DNA of 64,000 nt, taken from positions 620,001 through 684,000 of the forward strand of contig CAWIYK010000005.1 of assembly GCA_963840275.1 (NCBI GenBank), in the 5' to 3' direction. The position numbers and the translations under genes are program-made. The notes below the pieces were generated by a model. It saw nothing but the letters and a program-made list of their open reading frames with translations, searched no databases and was not told where the DNA came from. This DNA is from Actinophytocola sp963840275 (lineage in GTDB: Bacteria; Actinomycetota; Actinomycetes; Mycobacteriales; Pseudonocardiaceae). This document shows, in pieces, positions 16,980 to 36,444 of this stretch (position 1 is its first letter; every line of letters starts with the position of its first letter).

Positions 16980-18674
16980 TCAGTCCCCCTGACCGACCAC
17001 CGGGAAGTCGCCGCCGGCCGCCTCGCCCCCGAACATCGCGTCGTCGAGCCGTGCCGGCACGTTCAGCACCACCACGTGCCCCGCCTCGGTGAGCTTCCAC
17101 GCCTCGGTCACGTCCGACACCAGCGTCGCCTTGTCCCCGGCGGTCACCTGCCGAAGGCCCGGCAGCGCGGGCGCCTCCCACGACACCGCGGCCGGGTCGA
17201 CGAACGCGTACCCGGGCAGTGTCCTGTCCCGCTGGTCGAGCTGCGCCTGCAGCCAGCCGTAGCCGCCGTTGCGCAGCACCACGTACAGGATGCCGGCGTT
17301 CTGCGCGAGCGCCGTGGGCAAATCGACGGAGAACAGCCCGAACGCGCCGTCGCCGACGAACGCCACCACCGGCCGGTCCGGCGCCGCCTGTTTCACCCCG
17401 ACCGCGGCGGCCGCGCCGAAGCCGAGGCTCGTCTGCTCCGACGGCACCACCGAACCGCCGTCGGCGCCGCACGAGTACAGCGGGAACCGGTAGGACCACA
17501 TGTCCTGCAAACCGTTCTCCTGCACGAGGATCCGGTTGTCCGGCACGACCTCGGCCAGCGCGGCGAGCACCTCCGCTACGTGCAGCTCCGGCGTGGCACG
17601 CAGCCCGCGCAGCTCCTCGTCGCGCCCGGCCAGCAGCTCCGCGTGCACCGCCGCGACGGTCGCCGTCCACTCCGTGTTGCCCTTGCCGCTGGGGAACCCG
17701 AGCCACGCACGCAGCACGGCCCGCGCGTCGGCGAGCACCTTCGGGCCGGCGAAGTCGGTCGCGAGGTGCGCGGCGTCGACGTTCACCTGGACGACCGGGA
17801 CCTCCGCGCCGACCCGTGCCGGCCACTGGAACGTCGCCGTCTCCTCGAGCCGGCTGCCCAGCGCCACCACGCAGTCGGTCTCCGCCCACAGCTTCGCGAC
17901 CGCGTCCGGCGTGTAGAGCCCGGCCAGCCCGCAGAACAGCGGGGACGACTCGTCCACCGTGCCGCGGCCGGTCGCCGTGCACACCACCGCGGCGCCGAAC
18001 TTCTTCGCGAAGCGCTCGACGAGCCGGTCCCGGTTGCGGTGCCGCATGCCGCCGCCGACCAGCACGATCGGCCGCTTCGCGGTGAGCAGCGCCCGCAGCG
18101 CGGGGGACTCCGCCGTCACCGTGACGCCGCCGGGCGTCTCCAGCTCCGGGGCGGCGGTGCCGGGCATCGGGATCTCGGCCTTGAGCAGGTGGTCGGGCAG
18201 CTCGACGTAGACCGGGCCGTGGTCGGTGCGCGCCACCAGGTCCGCGCGGCGCAGCAGCGGCACCAGCCGGTCCGGGTGGTCGACCCGCGCCGCCCAGCGC
18301 ACCAGTGGCGCGACCACCGACAGCTGGTCCAGCTCCTGGAACGCCCCGCTGCCACGGCGTTCGACCGCGGTGCCGGCGCTGAGCAGCAGCACCGGCGCGG
18401 CCGAGCAGGACGCCTCGAGCAGACCGGTGAGCGCGTTCGTCACCGCCGGGCCCTTGCCGATCAGCGCGACACCGAGGTCGCCGGACTGCATGGCGTACCC
18501 GGTGGCCATGAACACCGCGTTGCGCTGGTCGCGGCACAGCACGAACCGGATGCCCGCGTCGGCGATCGCCTCCAGCGCGTCCATGTCGTCGCCGGGCAGC
18601 CCGAACACCGTACGCACGCCGGCGTCGCGCAGCACGCTCGCCGTGGCCCGCCAGGAGCCCGTCACAGTCGTCAT
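16980..18674 (-). CDS. Thiamine-diphosphate enzyme of the acetolactate synthase family
   Basis: A 564-residue protein with the three domains of ALS/benzaldehyde-lyase/oxalyl-CoA-decarboxylase type enzymes. The ThDP/Mg motif is complete: VGDGAFGLFSVDLPTA then RNGGYG. In the N-terminal domain the motif that normally carries the cofactor-activating Glu (HEQ) reads CRDQ, with Asp49 in its place. That substitution is rare and may change the reaction. Such enzymes decarboxylate a 2-oxo acid and join the acyl anion to an aldehyde or acyl acceptor. The adjacent aldehyde-forming fusion protein could supply the acceptor. The start overlaps that gene's stop by 4 bp. Confidence 0.87.
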   Translation of the reverse strand: MTTVTGSWRATASVLRDAGVRTVFGLPGDDMDALEAIADAGIRFVLCRDQRNAVFMATGYAMQSGDLGVALIGKGPAVTNALTGLLEASCSAAPVLLLSAGTAVERRGSGAFQELDQLSVVAPLVRWAARVDHPDRLVPLLRRADLVARTDHGPVYVELPDHLLKAEIPMPGTAAPELETPGGVTVTAESPALRALLTAKRPIVLVGGGMRHRNRDRLVERFAKKFGAAVVCTATGRGTVDESSPLFCGLAGLYTPDAVAKLWAETDCVVALGSRLEETATFQWPARVGAEVPVVQVNVDAAHLATDFAGPKVLADARAVLRAWLGFPSGKGNTEWTATVAAVHAELLAGRDEELRGLRATPELHVAEVLAALAEVVPDNRILVQENGLQDMWSYRFPLYSCGADGGSVVPSEQTSLGFGAAAAVGVKQAAPDRPVVAFVGDGAFGLFSVDLPTALAQNAGILYVVLRNGGYGWLQAQLDQRDRTLPGYAFVDPAAVSWEAPALPGLRQVTAGDKATLVSDVTEAWKLTEAGHVVVLNVPARLDDAMFGGEAAGGDFPVVGQGD

Positions 18675-21358
18675 GACGCCCGCGGCAGGTGGTCGGCGAT
18701 CGCCTTGGACAGCAGCAGGGGCTCCGCGTGCCGCTTCTTGCCGACGGCGACGTAGTTGGCCCGGATACCCTTGCCGCCGAACGGCTTGTTGCCGTCCTCG
18801 ACCTCGATGAGCGTCTCGTCGACGCTGACCGTGTGCCTCGGCCGCAGCAGCTCGACGGTGTCGGGCATCGTGCCGAACACGGTCGCGGCCATCGCCCGCT
18901 CCGCGAAGTACGCGTGCTTGAGCATGCCGTGCAGCCACTCCTCGGAGGTGTAGGGCACCACGTTGAACACCGGCGCGAACAGCTCCGGCGGCAGGAACGT
19001 GGTGTCCGTCGGGTGGATCAGCACGGTCGGACGCAGGTGGCTCTCCATGAAGTTCGCCTGGCTGCCGGCCGCGAGGTAGTCCCGGTTGCTGCGCAGGTAG
19101 TCCAGTGTGGACTCGAACGCCTCCTGGTAGAACATCGCGCCGTAGTCGGCGAGCGGGTCGTCCAGCGGGCCGTAGCGCAGCGACTCCACCTTGCGGCACA
19201 ACAGGTTGCAGAAGTGCGCGCTGATCGACGCGTGCACGAACACCACGTCCGGGCCGAAGCAGTCCTGGCCGGAGTTGAGCATCCGCACCTGCAGCAGCCC
19301 GTCGACCGCCTTGCCGAGGTTGGCGTCCGCGCCGACGATGAACGGGTTCACGCCCTGGCCGAAGAAGCAGAACACCTTGTCCTTCGGCAGGCCGGCGCGG
19401 ATCTTCTCCGCGTTGTCGTAGGTGCCGGTGAACACCAGCACGTCCGAGCGCATGCCCTGGGTCTCCATGAACTCGCGTTGCCCGCTGCCGTCCAGCACGA
19501 TCGGCAGCCCGTGCTCCGCGCTCAGCAGCTCGTGCAGCTTGCGCGTCTGGTCCTCGATCATCCGCGACGGCCGGAACACCAGCCTGCGGCTGTAGAGGCT
19601 CGGGATGACGAGGTAGAGGATGTAGCTGTACAGCGGGATGTTCGACGGCATGAGCACCGCGATCTGGTCCACCGCCGGTGGCGCGTACCGGATCACCTCG
19701 GCGACCGCGCCCTCGAGCGCCTCGATCGAGGCGTCGATCTCGTCGCTCGCCGTCTTGTGGTTGCTGACCTCGGTGAGGATCCGCAGGATCTCCGACCGCC
19801 GCTCGCTCAACAGCTTCACGAGGTCCTGCAGTGCGGTGAGCCGGTCGCTGAACGCGATCGGCGACAGGTCCGTCGCCTGCCCGATGCTGTGCGTCGGGGT
19901 CGCGGCGGCCGCCGTGGCCTCGGCGCCGCGCCGGGGCGCGATGGCGGCGGCCGCGATGTCCGCGAGCGCGCCGAGGTTCGCCTTCCCGTTGGTGTGCTGG
20001 GGGAACTCCTTCAGCACGACCACCTTGTTCGGCTGCTCGAACTCGGCGACGTACTGCGCGAACGTGCGCCGCCAGTGCGCGGCGGGCTGCTCGGTCGGGT
20101 CGGCGACGACGAACACCAGCTCGGTGCCGAACCGGCCGTTCTCCACCGGCAGCACCTTGACCGGCGCGCCGCACGCGCTGACCTTCGCGGTGATGGCGTC
20201 CGGGTAGAGCGTGTTGCCGAAGCGGTGCACCGCCGCCTTGCGGCCGAGCACGCGGACGTTGCCGTGCTCGTCGAGGAAGCCGATGTCCTGCGTGTGGTAG
20301 GCGGGCCGGTGCGTGTGCCGCACGCGGCCGCCCGGCTCCAACATGCCGACCATCAGGTCCGGCGACTTGATCACGACCTCGCCGAGCACGCCCGTGGGCG
20401 CCTGCTGGCCCTGGTCGTCGAGGATCTCGATGGTGATGCCGTCCAGCGGCCGTCCACAGTGGATCGGGTTGTCCGGGGTGGTGAGCGCGACGTTGCCGGC
20501 CTCGGAGCTGCCGTACCCGTCGAGCAGGAACCGGTCCATGCGGTCGGCGAAGCGCCGGCGCAGGTCGTCCTGCAGCGGTTCGCCGCCGACACACCACATC
20601 CGGACCGAGCCGAGCTGCTCCTTGCTCACGCGGCCGCTCGCGACCATGCGCAGCATGCCCTCGTACACCGCGGGCACCGCGTCGACGACCGTGACACCGA
20701 GCCGGGTGATCGTGTCGAGCGCGAGGTCGACGCGGCGGCTCGGCTGCAGGATCAGCGACGCGCCGGCCTGCCACCACAGCAGCAGGATCGACAGCCCGTA
20801 CTGGTGGGTGAAGGGTAGCAGCGGCAGCAGGACGTCGTCTTCGGTGTAGCCCATGCGTTGCTGGGTGCGGGCCACGTTCGCCAGCACCGAACCGCCGGTG
20901 CGCACCACGCCCTTGGGGCGGCCGAGGCTGCCGGACGTCCACACGATCAGGCCGTCCTGGCGCTCGGCCCACCGCTCGAAGGTGAGCTTGTTCTCCGACA
21001 GCTCGGCCGGCTCCACCGATTCCGTGGCCGCCAGCTCGTCGAGCTGGATCCAGCCGACGCCGACGCGGTCGAACGGCGCCTCGAGGTGCTCGTGGTCGGA
21101 GACGAACCAGCGGGCGCCGGAGTCCGCGACCAGCTGCGCGCTCTGGGCCTGCGAGATGCCGCGGTCCACCAGCCCGATCGACACCCCGAGCTCGATCAGC
21201 GCGAGGATCGTCAGCACCGAAACGTCGGAGTTCACCGTGGACAGCAGCACCCGGTCGGACTCGGTGACCCCGCGCTTGCGCAGGAGCCCCGTGATCCGCT
21301 CGCACTCCGCCGTGATCAGCGCCCACGAACGTTCTTGGTTGTCTTGGTTGACAAGCAC
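18671..21358 (-). CDS. Acyl-AMP/acyl-CoA ligase fused to an aldehyde dehydrogenase-type reductase
   Basis: 895 residues in two enzymes. Residues about 1-480 are an adenylate-forming ligase (VWTSGSLGRPKGVV, YGSSEAGN, the catalytic Lys in HTNGKANL). Residues about 510-890 are an aldehyde-dehydrogenase-superfamily domain with nucleophile Cys700 in NSGQDCFGPD. My reading is that the ligase activates a carboxylic acid, loads it on the ACP made by the next gene upstream, and the ALDH domain reduces the thioester to an aldehyde or runs the reverse reaction. The start is a GTG at 21358; an Ala-rich linker joins the halves. I know of no standard pathway with this fusion beside TPP and KS enzymes. Confidence 0.82.
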   Translation of the reverse strand: MLVNQDNQERSWALITAECERITGLLRKRGVTESDRVLLSTVNSDVSVLTILALIELGVSIGLVDRGISQAQSAQLVADSGARWFVSDHEHLEAPFDRVGVGWIQLDELAATESVEPAELSENKLTFERWAERQDGLIVWTSGSLGRPKGVVRTGGSVLANVARTQQRMGYTEDDVLLPLLPFTHQYGLSILLLWWQAGASLILQPSRRVDLALDTITRLGVTVVDAVPAVYEGMLRMVASGRVSKEQLGSVRMWCVGGEPLQDDLRRRFADRMDRFLLDGYGSSEAGNVALTTPDNPIHCGRPLDGITIEILDDQGQQAPTGVLGEVVIKSPDLMVGMLEPGGRVRHTHRPAYHTQDIGFLDEHGNVRVLGRKAAVHRFGNTLYPDAITAKVSACGAPVKVLPVENGRFGTELVFVVADPTEQPAAHWRRTFAQYVAEFEQPNKVVVLKEFPQHTNGKANLGALADIAAAAIAPRRGAEATAAAATPTHSIGQATDLSPIAFSDRLTALQDLVKLLSERRSEILRILTEVSNHKTASDEIDASIEALEGAVAEVIRYAPPAVDQIAVLMPSNIPLYSYILYLVIPSLYSRRLVFRPSRMIEDQTRKLHELLSAEHGLPIVLDGSGQREFMETQGMRSDVLVFTGTYDNAEKIRAGLPKDKVFCFFGQGVNPFIVGADANLGKAVDGLLQVRMLNSGQDCFGPDVVFVHASISAHFCNLLCRKVESLRYGPLDDPLADYGAMFYQEAFESTLDYLRSNRDYLAAGSQANFMESHLRPTVLIHPTDTTFLPPELFAPVFNVVPYTSEEWLHGMLKHAYFAERAMAATVFGTMPDTVELLRPRHTVSVDETLIEVEDGNKPFGGKGIRANYVAVGKKRHAEPLLLSKAIADHLPRAS

Positions 21359-21383
21359 TAGTCCAACGCCTTCCAGAACCGGG

Positions 21384-21629
21384 TCACGCGGCGAGATGTT
21401 TGTCGATGTGGGTCACCAGATCGGACACCAGCTGCAGCTCCGGCAGGTCGTCCTTCGGCAGCGTGACACCGAAGTGCGCCTCGAGCGCGACAAAGATCTC
21501 GACCATGAGCAGTGAGTCGATCTCCAGGTCGATGACGAGCGAGGAGCCTTCGGTCACAGCGGCCGGGTCGACGTCGGCCAGCTCGCTGAGCACCTCGACG
21601 ACCTCAGCGGCGATCTCGTCACGCGTCAC
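21384..21629 (-). CDS. Acyl carrier protein
   Basis: An 81-residue acidic helical protein. The phosphopantetheine Ser is in DLEIDSLLMVEI. The GTG start has GGGGAGGA upstream. It heads the leftward operon and is the obvious carrier for the ligase/ALDH fusion, TPP enzyme and ketosynthase that follow. Confidence 0.93.
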   Translation of the reverse strand: MTRDEIAAEVVEVLSELADVDPAAVTEGSSLVIDLEIDSLLMVEIFVALEAHFGVTLPKDDLPELQLVSDLVTHIDKHLAA

Positions 21630-21783
21630 CGTTCCTCCCCACCAGTACGCAGCACACGATTTCCTTGCACGCTAAGTAGGCTCACTGGAGACCGGGTCAA
21701 GGCTCGGGCAACGCGAACGGCAGGGTCGCGGTCGACTAGAGAACCGTTGCACAGGACAAACCGGACCACACATACTCGTCGGA
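21630..21783. promoter_or_regulatory. Divergent promoter region between the ACP operon and the MFS/hybrid-synthase operon
   Basis: These 154 bp separate two operons read in opposite directions and must hold both promoters. No clear operator palindrome or -10/-35 pair was found by eye. Confidence 0.4.
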
Positions 21784-22974
21784 GTGAGCACATCGAGCGC
21801 GCCTCCCCGTGGCTTCCTGGTCCTGGTGCTCGGGTACTCGTGTTCCGCGTACGGGAACTACCTGAACCTCGTCGCGCTCGCGCTGTACACGCTGGAGGTC
21901 ACCGGCGGGCCGCTCGGCGTCGGCATCGTGATGGCGTTGCGGCTGGCGGCCGGGTTCGTGGCGGGTCTCGCGGCGGGGCGGCTGGTGAACCGGTTCGACC
22001 GGCGGCGGCTGATGATCGGCACGGACCTCGCGCAGGCGTCGGCCATGGTCGTGCTCGCGGTGAGCGCGCCCGCGGTGTCGGTGCTGGTGTGCGCGGCCGT
22101 GGTGCTCGGCGCGGGGAACACCCTGTTCACGGTGGCGCTGCGCAGCAGTGTGCCGGAGATGGTCGGCGCGGACGCGCGGGTGCGGGCGAACGGGTCGCTG
22201 GTCAGCGGCCGCGCGTGCGGGACGGTGCTGGGCTTCGCGTCCGCGGGGCTCGTGGTGGCGTTCGGGGGGTACGCGGCCGCGTTCTGGCTGAACGCGGCGT
22301 CGTTCCTGGTGTCGGCGGCCGCGTTGTTCCTGGTGCGGCTGCGCACGAGGGCCAGCTCATCCGCTGCGGCCGCTGCACGGCCGAGGTTGTCGCTGCTGTC
22401 CGCGTTCGGGCCGGTGCTCGGGTTCATGGTCGTGGTGCGTGGCGGCGACGCGTTCGGCTCGGCGTCGCACAACATGGCGCTGCCGCTGTACGCGAACGAG
22501 CTGGACCCGAGCCATCCCGCGTTCGTGATGAGCCAGTTCTGGGCGTCGTGGGCGGTCGGCACCCTGCTGGCGCACCAGGTGGTCCGGCGGTGGACGCCGT
22601 CGGGGGAGCGGGTGTTCGCGCTCGGCACGTGCCTGATGTCGGTATGCTTCGTCCTGGCGTTCACCGGGGTGACCGGGCCGGCGCTGATGGCGGTGGCGCT
22701 CGTCGCGGGACTGGCCGACGGGTTCACCGAGATCGTGTACACCTCCCGGTTGCAGGCCGCGCCGGACGAGCTGCGCGGTCGCCTGTTCGGGTTGTCGGCA
22801 ACGGCGGAGACCTGCGGCTTCGCGGTCGGCATGCTCACCAGCTCCGCGTTGCTGGAGGCGCTGCCCGCGTTGGGTGTCGTCTCGTTGTTCCACGGGGTCG
22901 CGCTCGCCGGCGCGGTGGGACTGCTGATCGCGGTGTACGTCGGCCGGCGCAGGGTCGCGCCGGCCACACGGTAG
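21784..22974 (+). CDS. MFS transporter
   Basis: A 396-residue membrane protein of the major facilitator superfamily (DHA-type exporters), with about 12 helices. Loop 2-3 reads AGRLVNRFDRRRL, and conserved glycines occur in VLGAGNTLFTVALRSSVPEM. The GTG at 21784 is the most upstream plausible start, weakly preceded by GGAG. It stops 12 bp before the hybrid synthase and is probably its co-transcribed exporter, the second MFS pump in the cluster. Confidence 0.87.
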   Translation: MSTSSAPPRGFLVLVLGYSCSAYGNYLNLVALALYTLEVTGGPLGVGIVMALRLAAGFVAGLAAGRLVNRFDRRRLMIGTDLAQASAMVVLAVSAPAVSVLVCAAVVLGAGNTLFTVALRSSVPEMVGADARVRANGSLVSGRACGTVLGFASAGLVVAFGGYAAAFWLNAASFLVSAAALFLVRLRTRASSSAAAAARPRLSLLSAFGPVLGFMVVVRGGDAFGSASHNMALPLYANELDPSHPAFVMSQFWASWAVGTLLAHQVVRRWTPSGERVFALGTCLMSVCFVLAFTGVTGPALMAVALVAGLADGFTEIVYTSRLQAAPDELRGRLFGLSATAETCGFAVGMLTSSALLEALPALGVVSLFHGVALAGAVGLLIAVYVGRRRVAPATR

Positions 22975-22986
22975 GGGGAACCTGTG

Positions 22987-33201
<10,215 letters not shown>

Positions 33202-33205
33202 GCGG

Positions 33206-33909
33206 ACGTCTCACGTGGGTTGATCACGGTCTGTCATGATCGTGACTTGTGGTTGATGATCTGTCGCGGCGGTTGCTGCCGCCATCGTTCGGCGTCACGG
33301 TTCCCACGGCGCATCGCCGGTTCACCGAGTGGACCCAATGCTGGTCTATGGCGTCGATTGCACCGCGTGGTGCTGGACGAGTTGGGTAGCCAAGGTCTGA
33401 TCGACTGGTCGCGTGCGGTGCTGGACGGTGCGTCCGTGAGGGCTAAGGGGGGCCTCTGACCGGGCCGAGTCCGGTCGACCGAGGCAAGGCGGGCTCGAAG
33501 ATTCACGTGTTGTCCGACCGCGCCGGCCTGCCGTTGTCGGTGGCCGTGTCCGCCGCGAACACCAACGACTCCGATGCGCTCAAGCCCTGATCCGAGCTGT
33601 CCCCGCGATCAAATCGCGCCGTGGTCCGCGCCGACGCGAACCCGGGAAGCTGCACGCCGACAAGGCCTACGACCACGCCGATCTCCGCGCCTTGGGTCCG
33701 CGACCGCGGCATCGCCGTTCGTATCGCCCGCAAAGGCGTCGAGACCAGCACGGAGCTCGGCAAGCACCGTTGGGTGATCGAACGATCGATCGCCTGGCTA
33801 TTCGGCTACCGCCGACTCACGATCCGCTACACAACCACTTCTGCGCCTTCGTCACCCGCCGCAACCCTCACCTGCTACACAAACTCCGCAAAGCGGCCAC
33901 ATGAGACGC
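33206..33909 (+). pseudogene. Decayed IS5-family insertion sequence (transposase remnant)
   Basis: Pieces of an IS5-like transposase appear in different frames: LWRRLHRVVLDELGSQGLID, then GKAGSKIHVLSDRAGLPLSV, then GKHRWVIERSIAWLFGYRRL (the region of the last catalytic Glu). Stops and at least two frameshifts separate them, so it is not functional. Imperfect ends are visible: ACGTCTCACGTGG at 33206-33218 and CCACATGAGACGC at 33897-33909 (11 of 13 pair). The left end lies only 4 bp after the hybrid synthase stop, so an insertion defines the downstream edge of that cluster. Confidence 0.75.
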
Positions 33910-33917
33910 ACTCATAG

Positions 33918-34919
33918 ACGTGATCTCAACAAGACTCATGCGAGTCGGCCGTGTTCGAAGTGGGTGAGGGTGAGTGCGGCTTTGACGATGTCGCCGATTT
34001 TGCTGGGGCTGGCGGTGGTGTGGTGGAGGGTGCGTCAGCGTCCGGTGAGGACGGCGAAGGCGCGTTCGCCGAGGCAGCGCAGGCCGCGCAGCAGGGCGTT
34101 GTAGGCGCGGTTGTCGACGTCGAGGACCTGGTCACCGGCGGGCTGTTTGATCGGAGTGTGCACGCCGATACCCGCTCCCTCGTAGCCGCCGTCGGACAGT
34201 GTTGGCAGGTCGAGGTGGGCCGCGGCCCAGTACAGGGCGCCGAGCACGTGCTCGCGGGCCACGGTGAGATCGTGTACGGAGCCGGGTTCGACATCGGCCA
34301 CCCACAGCGGGAAACTGTCTGGGCCGGAGAGCGCTTGGACGTTGCCGCCATGCTCGTGAGCCTTCCCGGAGTACCACGGGTCGATCTGTTTCCCTTTGAC
34401 ACTCATGGTTTCTCGCCACACCGGTCAGCGGAGAAGATCTTCCCGTCCAGGATCACGTAGGCCGCGCCGTCTTCTTTGGCTTGCTCCAGGGCGTCGTGCA
34501 GGTCCGGGGCCAGGGCGGCGAGCACATCGATCACCTCGTCCACATAGCGATACGCCGTGGCGCGCGAAACGCCGTGGTCACGACCCAGCGCGGTGATGTC
34601 GGGGTCCTGGCGGAACCACCGCAGGCCAAGCACCGCCTGCCGGAAGCAGGTCAGCGCCCTGCTGTTCTTGCGTGTGCCACGCCGCCGACGTTCGGCTCTC
34701 AGCAGCCGGGACACCCACTGGGCGAGTTCACGGGACACGTCGAGCATGGCACGATAGCAATCACGGGGAGCCCCTGGCCTAGGATTTGATCTTCGCAAAT
34801 CCAGTCCTACCAGGAGCTCCCCGCCCACATCACACCGGCTCCACGGCCCACGGCGCCACCCACACCAGACCCCGGACCCCCACCACCATCCACTACCAAG
34901 CTGATCTTGCTGAGATCAC
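33918..34919 (-). mobile_element. IS5/DDE_Tnp_4-like insertion sequence with inverted ends
   Basis: A roughly 1.0-kb element. Ends pair as GTGATCTCAACAAGA (33920-33934) and TCTTGCTGAGATCAC (34905-34919), 14 of 15 bases. The 7-bp word CTCATAG stands outside both ends (33911-33917 and 34920-34926), a likely target duplication; the left copy is separated from the repeat by two bases. It encloses one broken transposase gene on the minus strand. It inserted immediately beside the older IS remnant to its left. Confidence 0.72.
33936..34828 (-). pseudogene. Transposase pseudogene (DDE_Tnp_4/HARBI1-like) with frameshift and nonsense mutation
   Basis: The N-terminal helix-turn-helix part (FRQDPDITALGRDHGVSRAT) and first catalytic Asp (VILDGKIFSADR) are in one frame. 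After about 34403-34421 the reading moves to another frame, which carries the second Asp (LSDGGYEGAG) and the Glu (LRCLGERAFAVL). That frame then stops at a TGA where Trp is expected (around 34035), while the same frame continues with family-like sequence to 33936. Two lesions make it inactive. The natural start was probably the internal ATG of MLDVSREL. Confidence 0.75.
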
Positions 34920-34990
34920 CTCATAGTGCGGCATGGTTTATTCGCGTTGGTGTAGCAGATTGCGTTGCGGAACCCGGTGAGGGTCGATCC

Positions 34991-35199
34991 CAATGCCACT
35001 TACTTAAGGGCTATTTGCGCAGGTCAGAGATGGTTTGAGCGGTAGCCGATGTCGAAGACGTAGTTCGATCGGACATCACTCCACCTGGGCGTTGGCGATC
35101 CATCTCGAGCCGGCGTCCTAAGTGGACGCCTTCTTGATCGGCGCAGCACTGCTCCGTACGGCATCTGACCAGGCCAAACGGCTTAAGTAAGTGGCATTG
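34991..35199. mobile_element. 209-bp MITE-like element with perfect inverted ends and 10-bp target duplication
   Basis: The element begins CAATGCCACTTACTTAAG (34991-35008) and ends with the exact complement CTTAAGTAAGTGGCATTG (35182-35199). It is flanked by GGGTCGATCC on both sides (34981-34990 and 35200-35209). It has no transposase. Perfect 18-bp ends plus a 10-bp duplication are what an IS4-type transposase acting on a non-autonomous element would leave, but the family is my inference. It sits in the 3' end of the DUF222-HNH gene. Confidence 0.85.
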
Positions 35200-36377
35200 G
35201 GGTCGATCCATCGAGGTGGGATGAATTCCGGGAGTCCGATGTCGCTTATCCGGACTTGCCATTCTGAGTGGTGGATCATTCGGTGGTGTCGTCGGCACAG
35301 CAGGACCAGGTTGTTGAGGTCGGTCGGGCCGCCGTCCAGCCAATGTCTGATGTGGTGGGCATCCGACCAGCGCGCAGGGCGTCCGCAGTTGGGGAATGCG
35401 CATCCCTTGTCTCGGGTGTTCAGTGCGACTCGTTGTTTGGGGGTGACCAGGCGGCGGGTGCGGCCCACGTCCAACGGCACCGACGCGCCATTCATTACGA
35501 CTGGTACGACTCCGCAGTCGCAGGCGATTCGTCGTGCGGCGGCTGGCGAGAGTAGCGCGCCGCCTTCCAGGGTGGCGGTGCCGATGCCGTCCAGTAGGTG
35601 GGTGTAGTCGATGGTGGCGTTGAGGTGTGGCTTCTCGCCGCCTCGGGACGGGAGGTCGGGTGCGTCGATGGCGTGGTGGATGACGTCGCAGAACGCGTCA
35701 CCGAGTCGTTGGGTCGGGTGCCGGTCATCGGCTGCGTCGTCCGGCTTGGCGAGCGCACCCAACAGCGCATCCAGCTCCTCCGCCGACTCGGGTTCGATCG
35801 TGCCGGTGAAGTGCATCCAGCCGGCCCGGTCGCGCCGGCTGCGGAACACGTTCCGAGGTTCCGCCAACGCCTCGTCGGCAGGCTGGTCACCGTCGGGGTC
35901 GATCCGGGCCAGCAGCGTCTCGCCGTGGGATCGGACCACCGCGGGGTGTGCCACTCGGGCGGTCTCGACGAGGTGCTTCTCCACGATCTCCGCGGTGTCA
36001 CCCGGCGCCCAGGCCGGGATCTTCTTCACCACATCGGCGATCGCATCCACGTGATCGGGATCCAGCACGCCATCTCGCAGCGCATCACGCACCAACGGCA
36101 ATGACGGCGGGGTGACGTGCCCGGTGGGCGTCAGCACCTCCGCGACCAGACCAGCCTGCGCGATCAACCGGGACGCCCGGCGCGGCGTGATCCGCACCAG
36201 ATCCGAGACCAATGCACTCAAACTCGAATACCCGGCCGCACGAGCGACATCGGATTTTTCCAATTCAGCGATAACTGCCAATGCGGAACCGTGGAGCTTC
36301 CGCATCCGGGTCACGATCGCCACCAGATTCTGGGCAAGCTCCGGCAACCTGGGCGGGGTTTCCACGAAGCTCGTCAT
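35118..36377 (-). CDS. DUF222-HNH endonuclease-domain protein with MITE-altered C-terminus
   Basis: A 419-residue protein. The N-terminal DUF222 region is helical. The C-terminal HNH domain reads CAFPNCGRPARWSDAHHIRHW then NNLVLLCRRHHRMIH, with the Cys pairs and His residues of an HNH nuclease. Such genes are multicopy in actinobacteria and often near mobile DNA; their role is unknown. After WIDPN the last 25 or so residues are encoded by the MITE. Removing the element and one duplication copy restores WIDPHRVPQRNLLHQRE and a stop at 34938-34940, a normal ending for the family. The nuclease domain itself is intact. Confidence 0.85.
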   Translation of the reverse strand: MTSFVETPPRLPELAQNLVAIVTRMRKLHGSALAVIAELEKSDVARAAGYSSLSALVSDLVRITPRRASRLIAQAGLVAEVLTPTGHVTPPSLPLVRDALRDGVLDPDHVDAIADVVKKIPAWAPGDTAEIVEKHLVETARVAHPAVVRSHGETLLARIDPDGDQPADEALAEPRNVFRSRRDRAGWMHFTGTIEPESAEELDALLGALAKPDDAADDRHPTQRLGDAFCDVIHHAIDAPDLPSRGGEKPHLNATIDYTHLLDGIGTATLEGGALLSPAAARRIACDCGVVPVVMNGASVPLDVGRTRRLVTPKQRVALNTRDKGCAFPNCGRPARWSDAHHIRHWLDGGPTDLNNLVLLCRRHHRMIHHSEWQVRISDIGLPEFIPPRWIDPNATYLSRLAWSDAVRSSAAPIKKAST

Positions 36378-36444
36378 GGCTTTATTCTACTCGCGAGCCC
36401 GATTGATTCGAACACACGATCGGGGGAAGTTCGACTACTATCAG

